Assembly (NCBI GenBank): GCA_025666215.1
Contig: CP102593.1
Span: forward strand, 3,857,001 to 3,921,000
Source of the DNA: Xanthomonas campestris pv. phormiicola
Lineage (GTDB): Bacteria > Pseudomonadota > Gammaproteobacteria > Xanthomonadales > Xanthomonadaceae
Direction of reading: 5' to 3'
Length of the DNA stretch: 64,000 nucleotides
Positions 1-8,752 of the stretch are shown one piece after another. Under the pieces are notes generated by a model, which worked only from the letters and a program-made list of their open reading frames with translations, ran no database searches and was not told where the DNA came from. Made by a program: the position numbers and the translations under genes. The first letter of the stretch is position 1. Each line of letters starts with the position of its first letter.

Positions 1-664
1 TCAGCAGCATCAACACGAACGTATTGTGTCGCTTGCGCAAGATCGGCCAAAATCGACGGACGCGATCAAAGTCCCAGGCGACGGTCAGCACCATCAAGGT
101 GATCGCACCAACGCAGAAGCCGGCGATGACTCCATAGGTCGCCACACCGCCGAAGCCCGAGCGCGCGCAGAGCAGCATGATGGTGTAGTACGCGGCACTC
201 ACCAATGCCGCTCCCGCGAACACCCACATGCTGCCGAAGATGCGCTCCTGCCGCGGGCGCGGCGCAACCTGCGCGCGCCGGTAGTAGGATTTCAATCCCT
301 TGCGTGGCGCATTGTCCTGCCTCGGCCGCAACGGGACGGGCAGCACGTGCTGATCGACCAGCATCCCGATCACCCACGCCGGCAGTGCAAGCACTGCCAA
401 AAAACCGAGCAGCGCAATCGCACCAAACAACGCCACCGCACTCAGCACCACGCCAAGATCGCCGAGCGACAGCGACGGCACATAGCCGATGCGCAGGAAG
501 TGCGCCAGCACCATGCCGCCACCCCAACAGGGCACCAGCCATTTCAGGTCCACCCCGAACGTCTGGCGCAACATGCGCCACAGCGGCATGGCCGGCGCAT
601 TGCGTTTCCCCGGTCTCTCGCCGGCCTCACTGCCGCCAGGGGCGGCCTCCTCGCTCTGCTGCAT
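1..664 (-). CDS. partial multi-pass inner-membrane protein, 3' end outside window
   Basis: An open minus-strand frame runs from an ATG at 664 to the left edge of the window with no stop, giving at least 221 residues. The N-terminus is polar (MQQSEEAAPGG, about 35 residues). Hydrophobic stretches follow at roughly residues 44-60, 70-105, 150-172 and 178-200, with a basic loop (RPRQDNAPRKG) between them, which is the pattern of an integral membrane protein. I do not recognise the family. The overlapping plus-strand frame at 26-754 is rich in R, H and Q and lacks hydrophobic order, so it looks like an antisense shadow. The true C-terminus lies outside the window. Confidence 0.7.
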   Translation of the reverse strand, partial: MQQSEEAAPGGSEAGERPGKRNAPAMPLWRMLRQTFGVDLKWLVPCWGGGMVLAHFLRIGYVPSLSLGDLGVVLSAVALFGAIALLGFLAVLALPAWVIGMLVDQHVLPVPLRPRQDNAPRKGLKSYYRRAQVAPRPRQERIFGSMWVFAGAALVSAAYYTIMLLCARSGFGGVATYGVIAGFCVGAITLMVLTVAWDFDRVRRFWPILRKRHNTFVLMLL

Positions 665-826
665 CGTGGTTCCTTGGCGCTTGGCCGCACTGTTTCCTGG
701 CAGGGGCCAAGCATACGCAAGGTCCGCCGCACGGAGGCAGACACTTTCCTGTGACCGCATGGCATGCGGCCGGATCAGCAAGCCATACGGAGCAGTTGGG
801 ACATACGCACTATTGCGCCACGCCGC

Positions 827-1042
827 TCAAAGCTTCTGCTTGGCCACCTCATCGAGGATGCCGCGCACCGCATGCGCCGCGTCATAGATCGCCTCGCCAA
901 GCGCGGGCAAGGTCCGGTGATCAAAATGGGCAGCACTGCCCGCGGCGATCACATCGCCATAGACCGTGATCGTCCGCATCAGGCGGTCGAGCGTGTCCAC
1001 CTGCTCCAGGGTCAGGCCGAAGGCAAAGGATGGAGCGGCCAT
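827..1042 (-). CDS. small protein of unknown function, second gene of XAC0095-like pair
   Basis: A 71-residue protein beginning MAAPSFAFGLTLEQVDTLDR. The chosen ATG lies one base after the TGA of the upstream gene (TGA-G-ATG), which indicates translational coupling. The protein is mixed charged and hydrophobic, probably helical, with no signal peptide and no catalytic motif that I can name. Small paired genes of this kind are common in Xanthomonas and resemble the short DUF6124/DUF3077-type proteins of Pseudomonas, but that likeness is only from memory. It shares the promoter and structured leader upstream of its partner. Confidence 0.6.
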   Translation of the reverse strand: MAAPSFAFGLTLEQVDTLDRLMRTITVYGDVIAAGSAAHFDHRTLPALGEAIYDAAHAVRGILDEVAKQKL

Positions 1043-1043
1043 C

Positions 1044-1358
1044 TCACTCCATCCCCCGTTTCGAAGCGGCCATGGGGTCGCCGCCAAGATCCTGACCCGA
1101 GGGCGGGAACTGCCGCTGCGCCGGCCACGACACCTCGCGCAGCATCATGTCCACCTGCTCCGCGAGCAGTTCCATGCACACCGCCAGTTCTCCCGCACGC
1201 ACCTTCGGTGCGGCCTCGCGCTCTTCGGCCACGCTGCGTGGCTCTGCCAGTCGTGCGAGGAACTTGATGAACTGGCCAATCCGCACCAGCCGGAACTGGC
1301 TCTCTTCGGGCAGAAAATAGCCCACCATTTCAAGATCGTCCGCTCTGTATTCCGACAT
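1044..1358 (-). CDS. XAC0095-like family small protein
   Basis: A 104-residue protein starting MSEYRADDLEMVGYFLPEES. This start has a strong ribosome-binding site (AAGGAGAGG, six bases before the ATG); in-frame ATGs further upstream have none. The GYFLPEESQFRLVRIG segment is what I remember of the XAC0095-like family, cytoplasmic proteins of unknown function confined to Xanthomonadaceae. The rest is predicted helical, with a basic and polar C-terminus. It is the first gene of a two-gene unit transcribed leftward behind a hairpin-rich leader (1359-1590). No function is claimed. Confidence 0.65.
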   Translation of the reverse strand: MSEYRADDLEMVGYFLPEESQFRLVRIGQFIKFLARLAEPRSVAEEREAAPKVRAGELAVCMELLAEQVDMMLREVSWPAQRQFPPSGQDLGGDPMAASKRGME

Positions 1359-1383
1359 CGTCGCCTCTCCTTCCATGAAGTGG

Positions 1384-1407
1384 CCGTCCGCCGCCAATGG
1401 CGGACGG
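1384..1407 (-). promoter_or_regulatory. perfect hairpin just upstream of the XAC0095-like start
   Basis: CCGTCCGCC and GGCGGACGG form a 9-bp perfect stem with a 6-base loop. The hairpin ends about 25 bases before the AAGGAGAGG ribosome-binding site of the leftward gene, so it is the last structured element of that leader and could influence ribosome access. It is read directly from sequence; the regulatory role is inference. Confidence 0.5.
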
Positions 1408-1413
1408 GAAGTC

Positions 1414-1585
1414 GGGAGGCTAGAAACCGCTAACAGCCGGCGGGCTTATTCCCCTTGCGGGTGTTGTATTCACCGCCCTCCCGACGCAGAACGAAACGTC
1501 GGTTGCACCTGCAAAGCATGCAGGCACAAAAAACCCACCGGTTTGTCGGAGGTGGGTACCGCTGTTAGCGGAGTTTCTAGGCTCC
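1414..1585 (-). ncRNA. structured leader RNA or attenuator bounded by a 23-25 bp inverted repeat
   Basis: Arms at 1414-1437 and 1561-1585 are reverse complements over CTAGAAA and CCGCTAACAGC with a two-base bulge. On the minus strand the enclosed segment has, in order, a small CCGCT/AGCGG hairpin, a terminator-like hairpin (ACCCACC/GGTGGGT, 1533-1557) running into six T's, a CCTGCA/TGCAGG hairpin and a CCGACG/CGTCGG hairpin. A promoter at 1594-1622 would start transcription almost exactly at the first arm. The layout suggests a riboregulator or attenuator in the leader of the two small genes, or a free small RNA. I do not recognise a named RNA family. Confidence 0.5.
1528..1557 (-). terminator. 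intrinsic terminator-like hairpin inside the leader
   Basis: On the minus strand, ACCCACC (1557-1551) and GGTGGGT (1539-1533) pair around an 11-base loop, followed by a run of six T's (1533-1528). It lies between the promoter and the XAC0095-like gene, so it would end most transcripts early unless the outer inverted repeat or another factor changes the fold. Confidence 0.5.
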
Positions 1586-1593
1586 GTTTAGTA

Positions 1594-1622
1594 ATATTGC
1601 TACTGCCGATGCGGCGCGTCAA
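1594..1622 (-). promoter_or_regulatory. sigma-70-type promoter for the leftward leader and small genes
   Basis: Minus-strand -35 TTGACG (1622-1617), a 17-base spacer, and -10 CAATAT (1599-1594). The predicted start is near 1587, immediately before the first arm of the inverted repeat. Read from sequence; activity is not shown. Confidence 0.5.
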
Positions 1623-1814
1623 GCCGCTTCATCGACTTGTTTTCGCTTGCAGCAAATCGCAATCAGCATACGTCGAGCTTGTATACGAATTGCTCCAAAA
1701 CACCCGCGCTGCGGTGAACCCAGCGCGCACACCGATTTACAAGGCTTGTCAGCCACAGCGCATCGGTTCAAAGTTCAAGCGAGCAACGGAAGGCATTCAG
1801 GGGGAACGCCGAGC

Positions 1815-3680
1815 GTGATCGTTTATCAGTCGACCCGTGCCGCGTTCCTGCAAGACTCGGAACGGCAGGCAATCGAAGACATCATCTCCACCGCCTTCAT
1901 CCAGAAGACGGGCCGATACGCGCCGGACAGCGAGTTCCGCGCCTGGCGTCACTCGCTCACCCAGATGGCCGATGTCCTCAGCGACGACAGCCTGCCCGCG
2001 GACATGGGCGTGGGCATCGAGTTCGGCATCCCGCAGACCGCCAAACGCATCGATTTCATCCTGAGCGGGCTTGGCGAGGCCGAAGAACCGCGCGCGATCA
2101 TCGTCGAACTCAAGCAATGGTCCACATCCGCCGTGACCGACAAGGACGGCATCGTCAGTGCGCAACGCGGCGGGCCGAGCGAGACAGAAGGCCCGCATCC
2201 GTCCTATCAGGCCTGGTCGTATGCGGCCCTGCTGCAGGGCTTCAACGAGGCGGTGTACGAAGGCGGCGTGCAGCTACAGCCTTGCGCCTACCTGCACAAC
2301 CACTTCCGCGACGGCACCATCGACGATCCGCGCTACACCGCCTACACCGACAAGGCGCCGCTATTCCTGCGCGGCGTGGAAGAGAAGCGCAAGCTGCGCG
2401 ACTTCATCCGCCAGCACGTGCGTAAAGGCGACAACGGCGAATTGCTCTACAAGATCGAACACGGCCGCATCCGCCCTTCCAAGATGCTGGCCGACAGCGT
2501 GGTCGGCATGCTCAAGGGCAACCAGGAGTTCGTGCTGATCGACGAACAGAAACTGGTCTACGAAACCTGCCTGGCGCGCGCCGCGCAGGCCAGCGCCGAA
2601 CGCAAGCAGGTGGTGATCGTCAAAGGCGGCCCCGGCACCGGGAAGTCGGTGGTGGCGGTGAACTTGCTGGTGGAACTGACCAAGCGCGGCACCACCACCA
2701 AGTACGTCTCCAAGAACGCAGCGCCGCGCGCCGTGTACGCGCAGAAGCTGGCCGGCCACGTGCGCAAGATCGAGATCGGCAACTTGTTCTCCGGCTCGGG
2801 CAACTTCCACCAGACCGAGCCGAATGTGTTCGGCACCCTGGTGGTGGACGAGGCGCACCGCCTCAACGAGAAGAGCGGCCTGTACGGCAACCTGGGCCAG
2901 AACCAGGTGATGGAACTGATCCGCAGCGCCCACTGCACCATCTTCTTCGTCGACGACGACCAGATTGTCACCCTCTCCGACATCGGCCACACCGGCGAGC
3001 TGCGGCACTGGGCCGCACAGCTCGGCGCCGAAGTCACCGAGCTGGAACTGGCTTCGCAATTCCGCTGCGCCGGCTCGGACGGCTACATCGCCTGGCTGGA
3101 CAACTTCCTTAGCATCCGCGAGACCGCCAACGCCGATTTCGACCGCGATGCCTTCGACTTCCGCATCGTCGACTCGCCGGTGGAACTGCACAACCTGATC
3201 CGCGAAAAGAACAAGCGCAACAACAAGTCGCGCGTGGTGGCTGGCTATTGCTGGGACTGGAAGAGCAAGAACAACCCGGATGCCTGGGACATCGAGATCC
3301 CGGAACACGACTATCGCGCGCAGTGGAATCTGGGAAGCGACGGCAGCTTGTGGGCTGTCGCCGAGAACTCCGTCGAGCAAGTCGGATGCATACACACCTG
3401 CCAGGGACTGGAACTGGACTACGTGGGCGTGATCATCGGGCCAGACCTGGTTTGGCGCGAGGGCCAGTTGCTCACCGATCCAAGCAAGCGTTCAAAGCAG
3501 GATCGCTCTATCCGCGGATACAAGTCGCAGTCAAAGCACAATCCCGAAGTCAATGATCGCGTGGATCGGATCATCCGGAATACCTACAAGACATTGATGA
3601 GCCGAGGCATGAGGGGGTGTTATGTCTATACAAGCAATACGGACTCTAAAGCTGCCATGCAAATTCTTAAGGCTGTCTGA
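1815..3680 (+). CDS. PD-(D/E)xK nuclease-DUF2075 (Schlafen-like) DNA/RNA helicase
   Basis: A 621-residue protein from a GTG at 1815 preceded by AGGGGGAAC; the longer open frame back to 1647 adds 56 residues of non-family-like sequence. Residues about 60-105 carry a PD-(D/E)xK nuclease pattern (E69, D80 in RIDFIL, E98-x-K100 in IIVELKQW). Residues about 265-610 are a DUF2075 helicase: Walker A GGPGTGKS (271-278), Walker B VVDEAH (343-348), a motif III-like VDDDQ, QFRC, and a late CQGLELDYVG motif, all SF1-like. DUF2075 proteins are frequent in defence islands. It is followed after 83 bases, on the same strand, by the nuclease-STAND gene, so the two probably work together. Base composition drops towards its 3' end. 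Nuclease activity and a role against phage are inference. Confidence 0.8.
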   Translation: MIVYQSTRAAFLQDSERQAIEDIISTAFIQKTGRYAPDSEFRAWRHSLTQMADVLSDDSLPADMGVGIEFGIPQTAKRIDFILSGLGEAEEPRAIIVELKQWSTSAVTDKDGIVSAQRGGPSETEGPHPSYQAWSYAALLQGFNEAVYEGGVQLQPCAYLHNHFRDGTIDDPRYTAYTDKAPLFLRGVEEKRKLRDFIRQHVRKGDNGELLYKIEHGRIRPSKMLADSVVGMLKGNQEFVLIDEQKLVYETCLARAAQASAERKQVVIVKGGPGTGKSVVAVNLLVELTKRGTTTKYVSKNAAPRAVYAQKLAGHVRKIEIGNLFSGSGNFHQTEPNVFGTLVVDEAHRLNEKSGLYGNLGQNQVMELIRSAHCTIFFVDDDQIVTLSDIGHTGELRHWAAQLGAEVTELELASQFRCAGSDGYIAWLDNFLSIRETANADFDRDAFDFRIVDSPVELHNLIREKNKRNNKSRVVAGYCWDWKSKNNPDAWDIEIPEHDYRAQWNLGSDGSLWAVAENSVEQVGCIHTCQGLELDYVGVIIGPDLVWREGQLLTDPSKRSKQDRSIRGYKSQSKHNPEVNDRVDRIIRNTYKTLMSRGMRGCYVYTSNTDSKAAMQILKAV

Positions 3681-3763
3681 TACGGACGCCTAGTGAAGCC
3701 CCCTCCATAAACTAGCGCGTGTTCGGAACAAGGGAAAGCATGCATTCCAACAGGATTTAATAG

Positions 3764-6700
3764 ATGAGCATCGCTGGCATACGCTCCAACCGAGGTGACG
3801 GCTACCAGACAATGGTGGCGTTTGATTGGGCGTTGACAGTCCTATCCGATCCGAAATGTGTTTGGCTTGAGATCGATTCGATAACCTATTCGGTGGACGA
3901 TGTGGTGGTCGGCAAAGCCGACGGCACTCTTATTGCCTGTCAGTGCAAAAAAAATCAGATCGATTTCAAGGCGTGGTCAATAGCCGACCTTGCGGAAGAG
4001 CTAGACAAAGCATCGTACTTGCTGGCCAATAACAAGAATGCCGAAGTGCGTTTCTATTCACGCAACAACTTTGGCGACCTCGCGAAATTGAGAGAACACA
4101 GCTTAACTCAGAATGATGAAGTCAGTTATCGAGCAAGTTTAGGCAAGGAGCATCAAGCAACAGATACAACTTTGACGACACGGCTTGCCACATCCGCCCC
4201 CGGCCTTTCCTCCTACGAATTCCTGCGTCGCACAAAATTCGCGACCAGTGATGAACTGGAACGCATGGTCGATTTGCTACGCGAACGCTTGCGCAACATG
4301 GCGAGCAACCCTGAGGCCGCATTCAATGCCTTTTGGAGACACCTTGATCAACTAGGGACACGCATTGGAGACGATAGCACATCCGCCACTCGGCACCGAT
4401 TAACCAAAGACGACCTCAAGGCCATTCTTCACAAGGCTGGAGCCATGCTGGTTCCTCCCATTAATATTGCCGAGGTGCGTTTGTCGTTCGCCGATACCTC
4501 CGCTATTGGCAGATCGTGGCGGAGAGATATCGCGGGGCTACGGATTTCCAGTCCAACCGTGAACGAACTGCTTACCGCAATCAATGCAAAGAAGCGGGCT
4601 ATCTTACTCACTGGGCTGCCCGGCTCCGGGAAAACCTGTGTAATGCTTGCGTTGCAAGACGCTTTGGAGCAGCGAGCGCAAACCTATTCAGACATTGCGC
4701 CACTCTTCATTCAGTCGCGTGAGTTTGCCGACTTGGCTACAGCACAAGATCGGCAATCACAAGGCTTGCCTGAGCAATGGATCGAAAAAGCCGCCCGTCT
4801 GGCTGAAAATGCGCATGTAATTGTGGTCATGGATTCGCTGGATGTACTGTCTATCGCCCGCGAGCATCGTGTGCTGACCTACTTTTTAGCGCAGATAGAC
4901 CGTTTGCTACTGGTTCCCAACGTCACCGTGGTTACCGCCTGTCGCGACTTTGACAGGCACTACGACCGTCGAATTGCCGAAAGGAAATGGGATTGCGAAT
5001 TGAAGTGTCAGCCTTTGGACTGGGATGCTGAAATTGCGCCAATGCTCGATAAGCTCGGGATCGCAACGACCTCCATCGATGCGGTTACTCGCGAGCTGAT
5101 AAAAAACCCACGCGAACTGGCTTTGTTCGTCGAGTTGGCACAACGCGAGGGTAGCTTCAATGTGGTGACCAGCCAAGCCTTGGCCCAGCGCTATCTCGAT
5201 ACTATCGTGCGGGCCAATTGCGTATTGGGGGATGCGGCAATACAAGCGATAGAGGCCATTGCCTCGGATATGCTTAATTTACGCAGCCTGGCTGTGTCGT
5301 ATCAACGTTTCGACGCATCGCAGGAAATCCTCCGGGTGCTTTGCAGCCTTAATGTGATGCAAGAAACTCAGGATGGGAAGTTGACATTCGGGCATCAAAC
5401 CCTACTTGACGTATTGGTCATCAGTGGAGCGGTGCGCAGTGGCGTCACGCTGAATAAATTCATTCAAAGTCTGCCCCCCGTTCCTTTCGTCCGTCCCAGC
5501 ATCCGGAGTTTTGTGGCCCAGTTGGCGCTGGGCGAACGTCGCGAATTCAGGAAGCAGCTACGCACCGTTTTGACGGGTGACGCAGCCTTCCACACCAGGC
5601 GCTTGGTTGCAGAATCATTTGCAGAGCAGAAGCCCCATGACGATGACTGGCCCTTGATACGCGACTTGCGCGAAAAGCATCTCGATGTATTCCAGGTGAT
5701 CTATGGCGCTAGAGCAATTGAGTGGCACCACTTCTGGTTAAAGCATCTGGTTCCCGACTTGAAGAGTACACGGGATGCCGAAGGGATGACAAGGCATGTT
5801 TATCGAGTAGCGCAGTGGGGAGACGCAGATGCCACCGACGTGCTGGCGTTATGGATAGAGGCGCTATCACTGGATTGGCTGGACAGCAATAGTATTGCAG
5901 AGAAGCTGGGATTTCATCTATCCGGAATCAAATCTGACAATATTGCACTGGTTGTTCCGCTACTTGAGCGGCTGCTCGATCTGCCGCGCTCCGAGCACAG
6001 CCCCCTTGGAAGATTTATCGCACGTTGTGTGGCAGCAGGAGTGGCGGATGACTCCCTGCTTTGGCGTTATATCGCAGGTGACATTTGCGACGATAACTTA
6101 CTTGAGTTCAGGTTCGATAACAAATTGCGTTGCAATTCTCATGAGTTCGGCGACGGGGAAGAAAACTTCATACGTCAACGCATGGAACAGTCCACAGCGT
6201 TGCTGGATTTAGCCTTGGAATCGATTGAGCTGTGGAGCAACTTTCGAGCAGCGCGCTATGGAGAAACTCGAATCGGTTACCGGCATGGCTTTTTGGGCGA
6301 AACCTCATACGAGGATATGCACAGTCAGAGAGATATGCTGCATGCTGACAGCATGAATATCCTGTTTGATGCGCTTGAGGCGGCCATCATTCATCACGCG
6401 AGAATAAATTCAGAGTGGTGGCGAAGTAACCGCGAACGCCTATGTTCCAGTCGCGAAGGGGCATTACTGTACTTTGCAATCCTCGCGTGCACTGCATCGC
6501 CTGAAGCCAACATCGATTTGACAGGCCGCATGTTGCGCGACAAGAATTTATTGGAATTTGAGCTTTCCTATGAATTGGGAATATTGATTAAATCGACATT
6601 CACCTTAGTTGACCATCGAACGCAAGATGCTGTGACGGCGAATATCTTGACTCTATGGAGTGATGAGACTTCCGATGACGCTAGCTGTTCCTGGACATTA

Positions 6701-8332
6701 AGACAACGAGCTGAATTTATTGTCGCAATCCCTTGCCACCAGCGCTCGCCAGAAGCACAGGAAGTATTGGAGACATATGAGATGAGAGCTGGCACGCTGA
6801 TTCCGCAGCCAAATATACGCTCGCGTGGCGGCTGGGTAAGAGCGCCATTTTCATACGAATTATTTCTCAGCTCAAGTAATACAGGGGTATTGCGGCTGTT
6901 GTCACACTACGCTGGACATGAAAGTGGTTTCGATGATTTTCTGGCTGGCGGTGAACGTGAGGTTGGCGGGCAGCTGCGAGAGGCTTCTTCCCTTCATCCC
7001 ACGCGATTTTTGAATTTTCTGCATAATTACTGGGAAGATATTCCAAAGCGGTTCAGAGATGACATCATGGACGGCGCGGCTACTTATCTGGCTCATCGTT
7101 ATGGCAATTTGCAACCCAGCGGAACATGGAAGCCCATTGAAGAACCCGATGCTTCCGTCTTGGCAGGCCTTATTCTTGATGGACTGGAAAGGCATCCGAA
7201 GTACTGGCTTCACCAACGTTCCGCTGCTAAAGCGCTGGAAGCATGCTCGAACGTCATATACGACGCGCAAAATTCCGAGCGGTTGATTTTTCTTGCCATA
7301 GGCTTTGGAGGCCTTCATGAAGACGCCCCCATAAAAGGAGACAACGTCGGGCTGATCTCCATAGGCATAAATATGATAAAGGGGGATGTTGCCGAAGGCT
7401 TGATGATCCTGGCGAATAATCTACATGAGCACGGCAATGAATTTCCTGAACTGCTGGTTCCTACCTTGCGCCGTTTCGCTAGTGACGAACACCCTGCGGT
7501 TCGTGCGCTGATCCTACGCCGCTTACCGTACTTGCAGAGCAAAGTTTTTGATCTTGGCTGGGATTTGTTTCACTTAGCCATGAAGGATGCTGAGGGACTT
7601 TGGAAAATCGCGGAGCCATGTCTTTATTACGCCTACTATAGTCATTTTGAGGTAGTGAGGCCTTTGCTGTCGCGTCTTCGTAGCGAGGGTTGCGGAAAGG
7701 ATCTAAAAACATGGGGGCGCATTTCAGCACTGGCGGCCATGGCTCGGAAAATCGAGTTTGCCAAATTATTGGAGGATTTTAGGGTGCTGGATAGAACGGA
7801 GGCCTGGCAGGGGGCGGCCACCGTTTGGACAAACGTTGAAAACGCCCGACAGCACCGTGAGCAATGCCTTTCAGGCTTAGATGCAGGCTTTAATTCTGGC
7901 GCCACTCATGCCAAAGCAGTGGCGGAGCAGATGGGGCATATTTTCTCTGACAAATCAGCCTTGATTTCTGTTCCGATAGAGCTGATTCGACGTTGCTTTG
8001 ATGCATTCAAAGAAGATAAGGATAAAGAGAGAAAACATCATCGTCTCTCCGGGTTTCACGAATGGCTCAATGCGACCTCGCAGCGCGATCCCGAACAAGC
8101 CCTTGCTGTAACCGAGATTTATCTAGCCTATGTCAACCATTGCAAGCCATATCTGTATGACCATGAGAATAGTCTTACGCAACTAGTAACTCGTCTATTT
8201 GCTGAAGCAGAAGAACGAGAAGAGTCCGACTATGGCGCGATGCTGCAACGTGTGGTCATCGTACAAGACACACTACTTTCTCTGGGAGTCAATGGTGTTG
8301 CCGATTGGCTGAAGGCCGCCGAGCGACGATGA
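3764..8332 (+). CDS. Avs-like nuclease-STAND NTPase, putative anti-phage sensor/effector
   Basis: A 1522-residue protein. The N-terminus (about 1-130) has a Cap4/DUF4297-like nuclease look: GDGYQ, E36, DD at 45-46, and Q60-C-K62 as the QxK form of the PD-(D/E)xK motif. A STAND/NACHT-type NTPase follows: Walker A GLPGSGKT (284-291), Walker B VVMDSLD (364-370), and a sensor-like TACRDFD near 401-407. The remaining 1000 residues are helical and repeat-like with no catalytic motif, as expected for a ligand-sensing region. This order and size match Avs proteins, which recognise phage proteins and then cut DNA. Codon use and composition are clearly AT-richer than the flanking genes, which points to horizontal acquisition. 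The start codon has only a weak ribosome-binding site. The exact Avs class cannot be told by eye. Confidence 0.75.
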   Translation: MSIAGIRSNRGDGYQTMVAFDWALTVLSDPKCVWLEIDSITYSVDDVVVGKADGTLIACQCKKNQIDFKAWSIADLAEELDKASYLLANNKNAEVRFYSRNNFGDLAKLREHSLTQNDEVSYRASLGKEHQATDTTLTTRLATSAPGLSSYEFLRRTKFATSDELERMVDLLRERLRNMASNPEAAFNAFWRHLDQLGTRIGDDSTSATRHRLTKDDLKAILHKAGAMLVPPINIAEVRLSFADTSAIGRSWRRDIAGLRISSPTVNELLTAINAKKRAILLTGLPGSGKTCVMLALQDALEQRAQTYSDIAPLFIQSREFADLATAQDRQSQGLPEQWIEKAARLAENAHVIVVMDSLDVLSIAREHRVLTYFLAQIDRLLLVPNVTVVTACRDFDRHYDRRIAERKWDCELKCQPLDWDAEIAPMLDKLGIATTSIDAVTRELIKNPRELALFVELAQREGSFNVVTSQALAQRYLDTIVRANCVLGDAAIQAIEAIASDMLNLRSLAVSYQRFDASQEILRVLCSLNVMQETQDGKLTFGHQTLLDVLVISGAVRSGVTLNKFIQSLPPVPFVRPSIRSFVAQLALGERREFRKQLRTVLTGDAAFHTRRLVAESFAEQKPHDDDWPLIRDLREKHLDVFQVIYGARAIEWHHFWLKHLVPDLKSTRDAEGMTRHVYRVAQWGDADATDVLALWIEALSLDWLDSNSIAEKLGFHLSGIKSDNIALVVPLLERLLDLPRSEHSPLGRFIARCVAAGVADDSLLWRYIAGDICDDNLLEFRFDNKLRCNSHEFGDGEENFIRQRMEQSTALLDLALESIELWSNFRAARYGETRIGYRHGFLGETSYEDMHSQRDMLHADSMNILFDALEAAIIHHARINSEWWRSNRERLCSSREGALLYFAILACTASPEANIDLTGRMLRDKNLLEFELSYELGILIKSTFTLVDHRTQDAVTANILTLWSDETSDDASCSWTLRQRAEFIVAIPCHQRSPEAQEVLETYEMRAGTLIPQPNIRSRGGWVRAPFSYELFLSSSNTGVLRLLSHYAGHESGFDDFLAGGEREVGGQLREASSLHPTRFLNFLHNYWEDIPKRFRDDIMDGAATYLAHRYGNLQPSGTWKPIEEPDASVLAGLILDGLERHPKYWLHQRSAAKALEACSNVIYDAQNSERLIFLAIGFGGLHEDAPIKGDNVGLISIGINMIKGDVAEGLMILANNLHEHGNEFPELLVPTLRRFASDEHPAVRALILRRLPYLQSKVFDLGWDLFHLAMKDAEGLWKIAEPCLYYAYYSHFEVVRPLLSRLRSEGCGKDLKTWGRISALAAMARKIEFAKLLEDFRVLDRTEAWQGAATVWTNVENARQHREQCLSGLDAGFNSGATHAKAVAEQMGHIFSDKSALISVPIELIRRCFDAFKEDKDKERKHHRLSGFHEWLNATSQRDPEQALAVTEIYLAYVNHCKPYLYDHENSLTQLVTRLFAEAEEREESDYGAMLQRVVIVQDTLLSLGVNGVADWLKAAERR

Positions 8333-8396
8333 CCGCATACAAGGTCATCGGCTCGGCCTTGCGGCGCTTGGTGATGTTGGCCATCGGCTTTTCCAT
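8289..8396 (-). pseudogene. short ORF, possible 5' remnant of a gene cut by the defence island
   Basis: A 35-residue frame (MEKPMANITKRRKAEPMTLY...) begins at 8396 behind a CGGAGAC ribosome-binding site. It runs antisense into the last bases of the Avs-like gene, where it stops at once. The first about 24 residues come from high-GC native-looking DNA; the tail lies inside the island gene. This is what one expects if the island replaced the rest of a native gene, but a chance frame cannot be excluded. Confidence 0.25.
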
Positions 8397-8474
8397 GTCT
8401 CCGGTGTCTTGGGGTGCGGGACGCGCGCTCAATAATAGCCGCCTTCACGTTGGGGCTTACCGCCACGTTCCAAT

Positions 8475-8705
8475 CTAGCCCTTGCGCGCCGCATCCAACT
8501 GGAACTGCAGCGCCGCCAACATGTCCTCTGCCTCCACATAGCCGCCCGATCGACGGGCCTTGTCGCGGGACGCCAACCCACGCGCGACGAAACGCGACGC
8601 ACCCTCTGCCTCCTCGCACAACACCGGATCGACCCGAGGCGCAGGAAAGGATGCGGGCTTCATAGCTGACGCGGACCGGATATTTCGGTCATTGGATTTC
8701 GCCAT
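8475..8705 (-). CDS. orphan antitoxin-like protein, YlcI/YnfO-type C-terminus
   Basis: A 76-residue protein starting MAKSNDRNIRS, with a good ribosome-binding site (AAAGGAGT) seven bases upstream. The C-terminal half (FVARGLASRDKARRSGGYVE) resembles the tail of ParD/YnfO-type antitoxins. The usual N-terminal ribbon-helix-helix appears shortened: FPAPRVDPVLCEEAEG passes straight into the tail. No toxin gene follows; downstream is only the short remnant and the defence island. It may be a decayed antitoxin that lost its partner when the island arrived. Confidence 0.55.
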   Translation of the reverse strand: MAKSNDRNIRSASAMKPASFPAPRVDPVLCEEAEGASRFVARGLASRDKARRSGGYVEAEDMLAALQFQLDAARKG

Positions 8706-8752
8706 TGCGATACTCCTTTGCAGGAATGGTTGCTTCATGCGGCGACGCTCGC

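Noticed and set aside
26..754. plus-strand frame at the window start
   Set aside because: R/H/Q-rich and without order, while the minus strand in the same place encodes clear membrane segments.
1647..1814. 56-residue N-terminal extension of the DUF2075 protein
   Set aside because: The segment is not family-like, and GTG 1815 has a suitable ribosome-binding site.
1647..8474. direct repeats (att sites) at both edges of the defence island
   Set aside because: Comparison of about 200 bp at each edge showed no convincing shared sequence.
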